Positions 18,192 to 25,870 of a stretch of 52,745 nt of DNA are shown in pieces. The stretch lies in contig JAGPMW010000014.1 in NCBI GenBank assembly GCA_018052705.1, positions 1 to 52,745 on the forward strand, written 5' to 3'. The DNA is from Selenomonas sp. (GTDB lineage: Bacteria > Bacillota > Negativicutes > Selenomonadales > Selenomonadaceae). The notes under the pieces were generated by a model. It did no database searches. It saw only the letters and a program-made list of their open reading frames with translations, and was not told the DNA's origin. The stretch's first letter is position 1, and the number at the start of each line of letters is the position of its first letter. The position numbers and the translations under genes were made by a program.

Positions 18192-18702
18192 CCGTACAGG
18201 TCGCACCAATAAATTGACCATTCGCCTTAGCCGGAACAGCCACTGACACCACCAGTTTCCCAGTATTGGTGTCGGTATAGGCCTCTGTGAACACAGGCTT
18301 GCCGGCAGCTTTAGCCTCCTTATACCACGGACGCTGCGTTGGATCTTTCTTGCCCGTATTATCGCCAGAATTATAGCTGTAAAAATAACCATCCTCTAAA
18401 CCGGCGGTCATATCAAGGATCTCCTTATCCGATGTCGAAGTTCCCAGCGACTCCTTTGCCTTAAGCAAGGCAGTATTGCCATTAAGACTCGTCAGATAAT
18501 TGGATGTACTGACTCCGAAAGCCTTCTTCTCATCCAGCCAACCGTCCAGTTTGGCCGCCTCCGTTGCCACCGTGGCCCCCATTTCGCTTTCAATGCTCTG
18601 CTGCAAATCGCTGCTGGCCATATAGTATCCAATGATTGATACTATAGCCATGAGTGCACCCATGACACCCGCCAGCGCCATAAATTTCTGCTTTAATCCC
18701 AT
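18163..18702 (-). CDS. Methyl-accepting chemotaxis protein, N-terminal part (frameshifted gene)
   Basis: The 179-residue frame starts with a membrane anchor ([21 protein letters not shown]) and the membrane-distal part of a dCache-type ligand-binding domain. The typical [25 protein letters not shown] and [17 protein letters not shown] are present. After FIGATCTD the frame runs into a stop, while the expected continuation [15 protein letters not shown] is in the next frame. The full span 16737-18702 is one base more than a multiple of three, so one extra base (or two missing) near 18184-18205 splits the gene. Dicarboxylates or amino acids are common dCache ligands; the actual ligand is unknown. 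Confidence 0.85.
   Translation of the reverse strand: MGLKQKFMALAGVMGALMAIVSIIGYYMASSDLQQSIESEMGATVATEAAKLDGWLDEKKAFGVSTSNYLTSLNGNTALLKAKESLGTSTSDKEILDMTAGLEDGYFYSYNSGDNTGKKDPTQRPWYKEAKAAGKPVFTEAYTDTNTGKLVVSVAVPAKANGQFIGATCTDAGCSDKSG
18184..18205 (-). other. Frameshift junction in chemoreceptor gene
   Basis: The N-terminal frame is sensible to about GATCTD and the C-terminal frame from about MLDVLTNQ. The joint lies in this stretch. No programmed-frameshift signal was recognised. Confidence 0.7.
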
Positions 18703-18795
18703 AAAAACCGCCTCTCTTCTCTCTACCGCATCGTCGTTCTCATAATATTGCTATTCTATTTCGCCATTCCCCCCCTGATTCCTTCCCTATAATAT

Positions 18796-18837
18796 AAAAA
18801 CGCTCAACATCAAAGAGTTACCCTTGACGTTGAGCGC
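18796..18837 (-). terminator. Intrinsic terminator after the 18868 gene
   Basis: Minus-strand stem GCTCAAC...GTTGAGC extended by an imperfect inner helix, followed by TTTTTATATT, about 30 bases after the stop codon of the Ala-rich protein gene. Confidence 0.75.
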
Positions 18838-18867
18838 CTATGCTCTATTATGAAATTTATTCTGGGC

Positions 18868-19566
18868 TCAGAGCTGCTTATCGGCAGCAGCCGCTGTCGT
18901 ATCAGCCGTCGTTTTATCCTCTGATGTACCGGACTGCTGCTTGTAGAGTGCATCAAATCGTTTGGTGATCTCCGCATGCGTATCCTGCGTGATCTTTGGC
19001 ATATTGTCCTCGCCCGTCGAATCCTTCCAGGTGATACCAGCCTGCTTGAAACCAGCCTCCACCGCCGACTGCATCGCCTTGAGTTTCTGCGGGACCCCAC
19101 CGGCGATCGTTGTGGCCATATCCATGATACGATCTGCCACGCTGCCGATTGAGTAGGCTCCACCATCTGCTACTGCCTTAGCTGCATCCTCCGGCGTTGT
19201 CCCGACTGCCGGCAAAGCAAACTTGTCCGTACCAATGAGAATTCCGCCAAGGTTCAGCTGGCTAACGCCCTGATCGAGCCAACCCTGAAGTTTCAAGTTC
19301 TGCTCGGTCAGCGTCCGGATCATAAGCTGCTGACTTTTCTGGATGCCCTGCTTGAGTGCATCCGCCTGCTCGGGCGTTAGCGCCTTAGCTGCCCCTGCCG
19401 CCGACTTAGCCGCCGCCGAAACATCAAGTGCATAGGCCTCCGACATGGTACCGGCCATTGTCTTGCCGTTTTCAGCCTCCGTCGTTACCGAAATCGTTGT
19501 CTTTTTATAGCCGGCAGACAGCGCCGCTGTCTGCTGGGATAAAGACGAAATCGTATTGACATCCAT
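18868..19566 (-). CDS. Ala-rich protein of unknown function, possibly flagellum-associated
   Basis: Not firmly recognised. It has 232 residues, no signal peptide, a Ser/Thr/Ala-rich start (MDVNTISSLSQQTAALSAGYKKT) reminiscent of flagellar hook- or filament-associated and other secreted coiled proteins, a helical centre, then GSVADRIMDMATTIAGGVPQKLKAMQSAVEAGFKQAG and an acidic Thr/Ala tail. The VADRIMDMA...EAGFKQAG stretch faintly recalls DUF5610-type proteins found next to flagellar genes, but this is from memory. The AAAGGAGGAAGAGGAAC ribosome site is strong and the gene has its own terminator, so it is real. It lies next to a chemoreceptor gene. Confidence 0.75.
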   Translation of the reverse strand: MDVNTISSLSQQTAALSAGYKKTTISVTTEAENGKTMAGTMSEAYALDVSAAAKSAAGAAKALTPEQADALKQGIQKSQQLMIRTLTEQNLKLQGWLDQGVSQLNLGGILIGTDKFALPAVGTTPEDAAKAVADGGAYSIGSVADRIMDMATTIAGGVPQKLKAMQSAVEAGFKQAGITWKDSTGEDNMPKITQDTHAEITKRFDALYKQQSGTSEDKTTADTTAAAADKQL

Positions 19567-19716
19567 GTTCCTCTTCCTCCTTTACTGATTAAAACATACC
19601 TATTAATCGATTCCAGAGTAAAGTATTCCTATTTATATTATTAACCAAACAGCCGTAAAAAACAAGCAAAAAAATCACCGACAAAAACGAAGCAGCAAGG
19701 CTTTCTTTACCACTAA

Positions 19717-21000
19717 TCAGCGCAGGAACACCGTCAGCAAGGCAGTCAGTGCCTGCTGATCAGCCGTCCCCATCGTCTCGCGCGCTGAATGCATGGCAAG
19801 AATCGGGACGCCAATATCCATCGTACGGACCGGCACCAAAGCCGAAGCGATCGATCCCAGCGTCGAACCCCCACGGCTGTCGCTGCGGTTTACGAACTGC
19901 TGCCAGGCGATCCCGTTTTCTTCACACAGGCCGCGAATAACAGCCACTGCTTCAGCATCCCCCGCATACGACTGGCTGGCCGCCTGCTTTAAGGCCAAGC
20001 CGCCCCCCAGCACCGGCTTTACTATCGGATCATTCTTGTCCGCATAGTTCGGATGCAGCGCATGAGCTACATCGACCGATAACAGGAACCCCGCCGCAAT
20101 ATCCTGCAGCAGCTGACTCCTGGTCTTGCCCAGAGAATCATAAACACGTTCCAACACCTGCATAAGCACTGCCGAACCAGCCCCCTGCTTCGTATTGCTG
20201 CCTACCTCCTCATTATCAAAAAGAGCCACCAGCCGCAGTCCCGCCGGATCAGCAGCAGACAGCAGTCCATCAAGACAGGCTTTGGCCGAAGTCAGATTAT
20301 CCAGCCGTGGTGAAGAAATCAGCTCACCAGACAAACCGCACAGACAGCCCGCCTCCACCGGGTAAGTTGACAACTCATAAGACAGAATATCTGCTGCTGG
20401 CACCGACAGCTCATTAGCCAGCCACTCCACAAAGAAGTCCGACTTAGAGTCCTCGGTCTTGCCGAATAATGCCGCCAGCGGCTGCATATCCGTCTGTGGA
20501 TTCAGCATCCCCTTGTCATTAACCTCGCGGTTCATGTGGATGGCCAGACTGGGAATCGTCAGCAAGGGCCGGCCTATATCCACTAAACGCGTCTCTGGGT
20601 GAAAGGCATCGGCTCCCCGCAGAACTACCTTCCCCGCGAGCGACAGCGGCCGGTCCAGCCACGACCTCAGAATCAGTCCACCATACTTCTCAACATTCAG
20701 CTTGCCATAGCCCTCGGTCATTACCCCAGCCTGCGGTTTTAGACGAAAACACGGAAAATCCGTATGTGCTGCTGCCATCCTCAGCGGCCCGTCCGCCTGA
20801 CCAATTGAAAAAGCCAGCAGCGTAGAACCATAAACCGGAACAAAATACCGCCCACCCGGTTTGAGATTCCATTCCTCGGCCAGGCCCAGTTCCATAAATC
20901 CGGCTGCCTTCAGGCGCTCAGCACTAGCTGCCACCGTATGATACGGCGAGGGACTTTCCTGAATATACGTCAAAAGTTCTGTTGTTATACTGTCCATCAT
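19717..21000 (-). CDS. apeB: M18-family metalloaminopeptidase
   Basis: Cytosolic dinuclear-zinc aminopeptidase that removes N-terminal (often acidic) residues. Metal-binding and catalytic motifs are AAHTDFPCFRLKP (His-x-Asp), LFDNEEVGSNTKQGAGS (Asp-Asn-Glu-Glu), the DVAHALHPNYADKNDP motif, and the C-terminal PILAMHSARETMG with the last zinc histidine. At 427 residues it has the family's length. Two adjacent ATG codons at 21000 and 20997 follow AAGGAAG; the longer frame to 21045 lacks a site. It stands alone with its own promoter. The symbol apeB is by family and could also be written pepA-like or lap4-like. Confidence 0.9.
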   Translation of the reverse strand: MMDSITTELLTYIQESPSPYHTVAASAERLKAAGFMELGLAEEWNLKPGGRYFVPVYGSTLLAFSIGQADGPLRMAAAHTDFPCFRLKPQAGVMTEGYGKLNVEKYGGLILRSWLDRPLSLAGKVVLRGADAFHPETRLVDIGRPLLTIPSLAIHMNREVNDKGMLNPQTDMQPLAALFGKTEDSKSDFFVEWLANELSVPAADILSYELSTYPVEAGCLCGLSGELISSPRLDNLTSAKACLDGLLSAADPAGLRLVALFDNEEVGSNTKQGAGSAVLMQVLERVYDSLGKTRSQLLQDIAAGFLLSVDVAHALHPNYADKNDPIVKPVLGGGLALKQAASQSYAGDAEAVAVIRGLCEENGIAWQQFVNRSDSRGGSTLGSIASALVPVRTMDIGVPILAMHSARETMGTADQQALTALLTVFLR

Positions 21001-21092
21001 ACAAACTTCCTTTACTACAATTTTGGTGCAGCAAATCCCGATCATTCACGTCTATTGCCGACACCCAGTCGTTGAATTTCTCTATCTAGTTC

Positions 21093-21121
21093 ATTATAGC
21101 ATCAATCATGGTGTCCGCCAA
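21093..21121 (-). promoter_or_regulatory. Sigma-70 promoter of the aminopeptidase gene
   Basis: On the minus strand TTGGCG (21116-21121), a 17-base spacer, and a perfect TATAAT (21093-21098), about 90 bases upstream of the ATG. Confidence 0.6.
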
Positions 21122-21199
21122 CAAAAGACACATACCAACCAAAAGAACGCCCCAGGCGAAATACATCGCCAGTACCACAGCCACGAGATTGTGTCGGCA

Positions 21200-21961
21200 T
21201 TACACCTGCGTCACCTGAACCCCTTGACGGCGGGCGTAATTCAGGAATACGGGATCAGCCTGCTTATCCGTAACGATCTGGTCAATCTCCTGCAGCCCAC
21301 AGATCTTTGAAAACGACTCCTGGCCAATCTTCGTATGATCCACGACCAGAACCTTCGTCCGCGCCGTCTCCAGAATAGCCTGCTTCAGCGCCCGATCGCT
21401 AAGATCCGGTGACATCAGGCCCAGTTCGGCATTAATCCCACTGACCCCGATAAACGCAATATCCAGTCGAAACGTCCGGACCATGCGGACTGCCAGATCA
21501 CCATAGAAGCCTTTCGACTCCGGATGATAGGACCCCGGCACCGAAATTAATTGAATATCCCGCGCATGTGATAGGATGTTCAGAACAGGCAGTGAATGCG
21601 ACAGCACGGCAATATCATGACGCCCCAACAAAGCATCCGCAATATTCATCGCTGTCGTCCCTGTATCGAGATAGATCGCATTCCCTTCTTTAATCAGGCT
21701 GGCGCAATAATTGCCAATATCATTCTTCTCCCGCTGCATCTGCCGTTCCCGGGCACTGACCGCCGGAAAAGCCGCGCCACCTTCGACAAACACAATGCCG
21801 CCGTGAATTGGCGTAGCAATCTGCAGGTCAATCAATCGGCGAAAATCACGCCGGATTGTCATTGTCGAAACATCGATCTGCTGGGCCAGCTCGGTGATCA
21901 TCAATTTTTTATGCAGCTGCAGACGCTCCCGTATCAACTGCCGGCGCTCCCTTGTATTCAT
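21200..21961 (-). CDS. DeoR-family transcriptional regulator
   Basis: N-terminal DeoR helix-turn-helix (RERRQLIRERLQLHKKLMITELAQQIDVSTMTIRRDFRRL), then the C-terminal sugar-phosphate isomerase-like sensor domain (AIYLDTGTTAMNIADAL, DIAFIGVSGINAELGLMSPDL, VLVVDHTKIG). Such regulators usually respond to phosphorylated sugars. Two ATG codons are adjacent; the ATG at 21961 has slightly better spacing from AAGGGG. It is divergent from the EIIA-like gene across a 215-base gap rich in TAACA motifs. It probably controls itself and that gene, which is an inference from position. Confidence 0.9.
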   Translation of the reverse strand: MNTRERRQLIRERLQLHKKLMITELAQQIDVSTMTIRRDFRRLIDLQIATPIHGGIVFVEGGAAFPAVSARERQMQREKNDIGNYCASLIKEGNAIYLDTGTTAMNIADALLGRHDIAVLSHSLPVLNILSHARDIQLISVPGSYHPESKGFYGDLAVRMVRTFRLDIAFIGVSGINAELGLMSPDLSDRALKQAILETARTKVLVVDHTKIGQESFSKICGLQEIDQIVTDKQADPVFLNYARRQGVQVTQV

Positions 21962-21985
21962 CATACCCCTTCTTTCAAGGCAAAC

Positions 21986-22120
21986 TGTTAATTTTCCTGT
22001 TATATTAACAAATATTACGCGAAAACTTCACAAATAACAAGAATTACCGCTTGAATATAACAAAAAAATAACACCTGCCGCTTGTAACCCGCCAGCCCGA
22101 TTGATAGAATACAGATAACA
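21986..22120. promoter_or_regulatory. Divergent control region with seven TAACA/TGTTA elements
   Basis: TGTTA at 21986 and 21999; TAACA at 22006, 22035, 22058, 22069 and 22116. The 21999-22010 pair forms TGTTA-TA-TTAACA-type dyad symmetry. Several short direct or inverted repeats between divergent genes are typical for DeoR-family operators. A plus-strand promoter TTGTAA (22083-22088), 16 bases, TAGAAT (22105-22110) fits the EIIA-like gene. Confidence 0.5.
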
Positions 22121-22176
22121 AAAGAACGCATCCGGATGTGAGATCCCTTTCGACAATAAAAGAAGGAGCCTTTGCT

Positions 22177-22599
22177 ATGAAAATGATTATTGTAACGAAC
22201 GGAAATCTTGCCGCGTCCCTAAAAGAATCCCTGGCCGAATATTTCTATCAGCCAGACTGCCGGTCCATCGGCTTCTGCTTCCCCAACCACGAAATCGGGA
22301 CCGCTGAGCTGGCCATCTACCTGACCCAATGCCAGGAGCAAAACCCACAGGAAAATTTTTTATTCTTCGTCGATGACTTCGGCACCACCGCCTATAATGA
22401 AACTGTGCTGCTTCTGCGCAAAACCGGTCTGGATTGCCGATCACTTGTCCTCACCGGCGTGAACCTGCCCCAGCTCATCAAACTGTACGGTCTTAAAGAT
22501 TCCGTATCTCTGAACTATCTGCGCTCTCTGTACAATAGCTGCAGCCCCGCTGCTGCCGCTGTACAGGCAATCGAATCCTGTAATGCTTTTGCCAGCTGA
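22177..22599 (+). CDS. Mannose-family PTS EIIA-like protein lacking the active-site histidine
   Basis: A 140-residue stand-alone domain with the outline of the EIIA-Man fold: a short N-terminal strand MKMIIVTNGNLAASLKESL, then FFVDDFGTTAYNETVLLL (family VD-x-x-G-G-(S/T)-x-x-N), then LVLTGVNLPQLIKLYGL (family GVNLPML). In true EIIA-Man proteins the first motif is TH-G with the phosphorylated His near residue 10; here it is Asn8. The start at 22177 follows AGAAGGAG; the longer frame from 22138 lacks similarity. No EIIB, EIIC or EIID genes are nearby. It cannot carry phosphate on that residue, so a regulatory role linked to the divergent DeoR protein is plausible. The family call is fairly good; function unknown. 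Confidence 0.7.
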   Translation: MKMIIVTNGNLAASLKESLAEYFYQPDCRSIGFCFPNHEIGTAELAIYLTQCQEQNPQENFLFFVDDFGTTAYNETVLLLRKTGLDCRSLVLTGVNLPQLIKLYGLKDSVSLNYLRSLYNSCSPAAAAVQAIESCNAFAS

Positions 22600-22660
22600 T
22601 ATCTCCGGAATACACCTTGTCTCTTTTCCGCAGCGCGGCCTGCACAACCATGAATCCTCC

Positions 22661-22726
22661 ACGATGCAATGAACGGTCCCGATAAGCTGGATTTTCATAG
22701 CTTATGGGGACCGTTCATTGCATCGT
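22661..22726 (+). terminator. Very long hairpin between convergent genes
   Basis: 28-bp stem with one mismatch (22661-22688 with 22699-22726) and a 10-base loop, followed by TTATTT. It probably ends the EIIA-like transcript. It is much longer than a usual intrinsic terminator and lacks a proper T-run on the minus strand. Confidence 0.6.
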
Positions 22727-22733
22727 TATTTGA

Positions 22734-23687
22734 TCAGAGCTTTATCTGCCCCATCGTCTTTGCTTTAGGCTGAACAAGCTTGGCCTGCTTCACTTCAGCA
22801 GGAATCACCACCTCCGTCCCGGCCTTTACTGGCTGATGTATTACGTCCAGCTGCAGGCTGCAGCTGTCAATCATACGTTGCAGAACTTCCTGCTGATCCG
22901 CTGGAATCTTCTTGCCAGCGACGGCCAGAATACCACCTGCTGACTCCCGCAGAATAGAGGTCAGATCCATTGATTCACGTTTGAGCTGTCTGGTTGATTT
23001 ATCGACCACCCAGGTGAGATTGTAATCATGCATAGCATCACAGATCTTATCCATTACCAGCTTTTGCTGCTTCTGTTCTTCCTGCATGTGCTTTTTCTTT
23101 TCCGGAGTAAGATTAGCCGGGATCTTCATTTGACTGCTTAACCCCTTGCGAAGTTCCTTCTTGACCGCATTCCCATCTATCGTGATGTTTAATGTGCGTT
23201 CCACTCCATTATCCGCAACCACCTTTACGTCCTTGATACCCTGCAGTTTGACATCCGCTTGCAGCATCTTAGCATATTCCTGCCCCGAAAATGGTATTTC
23301 CATCTTCTGCCAATCTTTTAACTGCTTGTAATATAAAGTCAGCTGTTTATCAGACTGCTCCAAGTAGAACGGAACATTTACGCTCTTGTTCATGCCAATC
23401 ACCAGCATATAGGAACCCTTCGCAGTCCCTTCCAGCAGCATCGATGGCTGCAATGTTCCCTGAAGAGCAATGTTCCCCTCCGCCTTTGCTACAGCTGAAA
23501 GGAATGTTATATTAGCGGTCATACTGGCTGTTTTCTGCTGACGATACTGCTGGCAAACTTCCTGTACATACTGTAAATCAGCCTTGGAATTGGCAAAGGC
23601 GGTACCCGGCAGGCTGAGCCCAACTGCCAGCATCGTCCCCAGCAAAGCCACCCAGCCTGCATGTAACCATTGTTTCATACGGATCAT
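22734..23687 (-). CDS. Exported protein of unknown function
   Basis: Not recognised. It has 317 residues with a clear signal peptide (LHAGWVALLGTMLAVGLSLPGTAFA, cleavage likely after AFA) and no lipobox, so it is periplasmic or secreted. The mature part alternates beta-rich segments (ITFLSAVAKAEGNIALQGTLQPSMLLEGTAKGSYMLVIGMN) with a lysine/glutamine-rich helix (PANLTPEKKKHMQEEQKQQKLVMDKI), recalling LolA/LppX-like or DUF6612-type folds that report on threshold lipid or protein binding. That comparison is a guess. AGGAGG lies nine bases before the ATG. It is a single gene between two terminators. Confidence 0.75.
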   Translation of the reverse strand: MIRMKQWLHAGWVALLGTMLAVGLSLPGTAFANSKADLQYVQEVCQQYRQQKTASMTANITFLSAVAKAEGNIALQGTLQPSMLLEGTAKGSYMLVIGMNKSVNVPFYLEQSDKQLTLYYKQLKDWQKMEIPFSGQEYAKMLQADVKLQGIKDVKVVADNGVERTLNITIDGNAVKKELRKGLSSQMKIPANLTPEKKKHMQEEQKQQKLVMDKICDAMHDYNLTWVVDKSTRQLKRESMDLTSILRESAGGILAVAGKKIPADQQEVLQRMIDSCSLQLDVIHQPVKAGTEVVIPAEVKQAKLVQPKAKTMGQIKL

Positions 23688-23758
23688 CCTAAAATACCTC
23701 CTTTTAATAAATACGCTGCTTCTATTATACCTTATGTTCCAACAATCGCCACATAAAT

Positions 23759-23800
23759 AAAAAGCAGCAGTTTCTTCGCCATTAGAAACTGCTGCTTTTT
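23759..23800. terminator. Bidirectional intrinsic terminator at the end of the rnf operon
   Basis: Perfect 17-bp inverted repeat (23759-23775 with 23784-23800), A5 at one edge and T5 at the other, four bases after the rnfB stop. It terminates rnf on the minus strand. Confidence 0.85.
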
Positions 23801-23803
23801 ATT

Positions 23804-24637
23804 TCAGGCCGTCTGACAAGTTTCTTCCTTTATCCCGGTCATAGCCTCGATGGCCCTGGTCGGGCACTTGGCCAGGCAAGTCGGGTCATCACAGAGCTTG
23901 CAGATGCTCTGGTCAACGACAGCCAGGTTATTCTCAAGCTTGATGGCACCATGCGTGCAAGAGCGCATGCAGAGGCCGCAGCCGATACAGGCGTTCTTGC
24001 AGAGCTTGCGCGCAACTGCACCCTTGTCATGAGAACTGCATCCAACCTGTACGGGAGCAGCAAAGGTCTGCAGTGTCAGGATTGCCTGGGGGCAGATTGA
24101 TACGCACTTGCCACAGCCGGTGCAGATGTCCTTGTCTACAACCGGCAGACCGTCATCGCCCATCGAAAGGGCGCCAAACGGACAAGCCCGGACGCAGTTG
24201 CCGAAACCGATGCAGCCGAACTTGCAGGCTTTCGGACCACCCTGGATAAGCTTAGCCGCCGCACAATCCGGCACACCATCGTAGTTAGCGGCCATCGCCG
24301 CAGCGGTTTTCGTGCCACGGCATTTGAGATGGACGTATTTCGGCTCAGCAGCCTCGGCTTTTTTACCGGTCAGCTCAGCAACTTTCGCTGCCACAGCCGC
24401 TTTGCCCGGTACACAGAGGTTCGGTGGAACGTCGTCATTCTCAACGACGGCCTCAGCATACTTGGCACAACCAGCAAACCCGCAGGCGCCACACTGTCCT
24501 TTTGGCAGGACCTCCTCAACTTCGTTAATCAGAGGGTTAACCTCCATCGCGAATTTCTTGTCGGCCAACGCCAGCACGATGCCGAAGAAAGCACCGACGC
24601 CGACGAGAACCAGAATGATGTCTATCGCTGTGTTCAT
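23804..24637 (-). CDS. rnfB: Rnf complex iron-sulfur subunit RnfB
   Basis: Ferredoxin-interacting electron-entry subunit of the ion-pumping ferredoxin:NAD oxidoreductase. A single N-terminal membrane helix (IDIILVLVGVGAFFGIVLALA) is followed by the [4Fe-4S] motif GQCGACGFAGCAKYAEAV with a later Cys. There are then several ferredoxin clusters: CKFGCIGFGNCVRACP (C-x3-C-x5-C-x3-C as usual in RnfB), CTGCGKCVSICP, CIGCGLCMRSC and CKLCDDPTCLAKCP. At 277 residues it has the longer multi-cluster form of anaerobes. AAGGAGGAG precedes the ATG. Last gene of the rnfCDGEAB operon. Confidence 0.95.
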   Translation of the reverse strand: MNTAIDIILVLVGVGAFFGIVLALADKKFAMEVNPLINEVEEVLPKGQCGACGFAGCAKYAEAVVENDDVPPNLCVPGKAAVAAKVAELTGKKAEAAEPKYVHLKCRGTKTAAAMAANYDGVPDCAAAKLIQGGPKACKFGCIGFGNCVRACPFGALSMGDDGLPVVDKDICTGCGKCVSICPQAILTLQTFAAPVQVGCSSHDKGAVARKLCKNACIGCGLCMRSCTHGAIKLENNLAVVDQSICKLCDDPTCLAKCPTRAIEAMTGIKEETCQTA

Positions 24638-24649
24638 TATAACTCCTCC

Positions 24650-25225
24650 TTAGAGCATGCCCGAGAATCCCAGGAATGCCAATGACAGCATACCGGCCAG
24701 GATAAAGGCAATGCCGATTCCCTGCAGCGGTTTTGGCACGTCTGCATAGGCGAGCTTCTCACGCAGGGATGCCATGAGGATGATGGCCAGGGCAAAACCA
24801 AGACCGGAACCAATGGCAAAGACAATGCTCTTCATAAGACTGTAGCTGTTCTCCACGTTGAGGAGCGGCACAGCAAGGACAATACAGTTCGTCGCGATAA
24901 GCAGCAGATAGATGCCCCACATGTTATAGAGCGCGGGAGCCTGCTTCTTGATGATAAGCTCGAGCAGCTGCACAAAGCTGGCAGTCAGCACGACGAAGAC
25001 AATGGTCGTTAGAAAGGTCAGACCAAGCGGCTCCAGGACAAAGAAGTACATGATCCACGCGAGGATAGAGCTCATGGTCATAACAGAAGTCACGGCCATG
25101 CCCATGCCGACGGAAGCACTGAGGTTTTTTGAAATGCCAAAAAAAATGCACAAACCCAGGAATTTAGTCAGGACGAAGTTGTTGACAACAACTGCACCAA
25201 TGAATAATGTAAGGTACTCTGCCAT
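24650..25225 (-). CDS. rnfA: Rnf complex membrane subunit RnfA
   Basis: Integral membrane subunit, 191 residues and six helices. It has the family signatures NNFVLTKFLGLCIFFGISK and YLLLIATNCIVLAVPLLN, whose Cys residues ligate the intramembrane iron-sulfur cluster with RnfE. The ATG overlaps the rnfE stop codon by one base (TAATG), and AAAAGGAGG lies inside the end of rnfE. Confidence 0.95.
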   Translation of the reverse strand: MAEYLTLFIGAVVVNNFVLTKFLGLCIFFGISKNLSASVGMGMAVTSVMTMSSILAWIMYFFVLEPLGLTFLTTIVFVVLTASFVQLLELIIKKQAPALYNMWGIYLLLIATNCIVLAVPLLNVENSYSLMKSIVFAIGSGLGFALAIILMASLREKLAYADVPKPLQGIGIAFILAGMLSLAFLGFSGML

Positions 25226-25869
25226 TATGCTTCAACCTCCTTTTTCGCCTTGAGTTCAGCCAGCTGCGCCTTCTTCTCCTGCTTGGCATTCCAGGTCTTA
25301 AAGCCAGCAACCATATAGCCAATGAGGATGAATGCTCCCGGTGGCAGCACCATCATAAGCATCGGGTTGTAGCTCTCACCGAGAACCGGCATACCGAGAA
25401 TTGTTCCCGCGCCGATTAGCTCACGGATGACAGAAATCAGCAGCATGGCCAGCGTAAAACCACAGCCCATACCAAAACCGTCGCAAAAAGATTTCACCAC
25501 ACCATTTTTCGAGGCAAACACTTCAGCCCGAGCGAGGATGATGGCAAAAACAACAACGAGAGCCAGATAGATTCCCAGTGCCTTGTAGAGCACCGGAAAG
25601 TAGGCCTGCAGCACGAGCTGCGCGACCGTAACGATGGTTGCGATTGAGGTAATATAAACCGGCACACGGACCTTGGGATTGACCCAGCGCCGCACAATGG
25701 ATACGACGACGTTGTTGGTCGTAATGACGAAAGTGACCGTGAGGCCCATCGTGAGACCATTGACGACGGTTGTCGTGACTGCCAGTGCGGGGCACAAGGA
25801 TAGCGCGAGGATGAAGATTGGGTTCTCTGCCACCAGACCCTTACTGAAGATATTCCACAATTCTTTCAT
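25225..25869 (-). CDS. rnfE: Rnf complex membrane subunit RnfE
   Basis: Paralogous membrane partner of RnfA with inverted topology, 214 residues. Recognisable by NPIFILALSLCPALAVTTTVVNGLTMG near the start, where the cluster-ligating Cys lies, and DGFGMGCGFTLAMLLISVIRELIGAGT. The C-terminal tail is Lys/Glu-rich. The ATG at 25869 is one base after the rnfG stop, behind GGGAGGG; upstream codons to 25905 lie inside rnfG and are not family-like. Confidence 0.95.
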   Translation of the reverse strand: MKELWNIFSKGLVAENPIFILALSLCPALAVTTTVVNGLTMGLTVTFVITTNNVVVSIVRRWVNPKVRVPVYITSIATIVTVAQLVLQAYFPVLYKALGIYLALVVVFAIILARAEVFASKNGVVKSFCDGFGMGCGFTLAMLLISVIRELIGAGTILGMPVLGESYNPMLMMVLPPGAFILIGYMVAGFKTWNAKQEKKAQLAELKAKKEVEA

Positions 25870-25870
25870 G

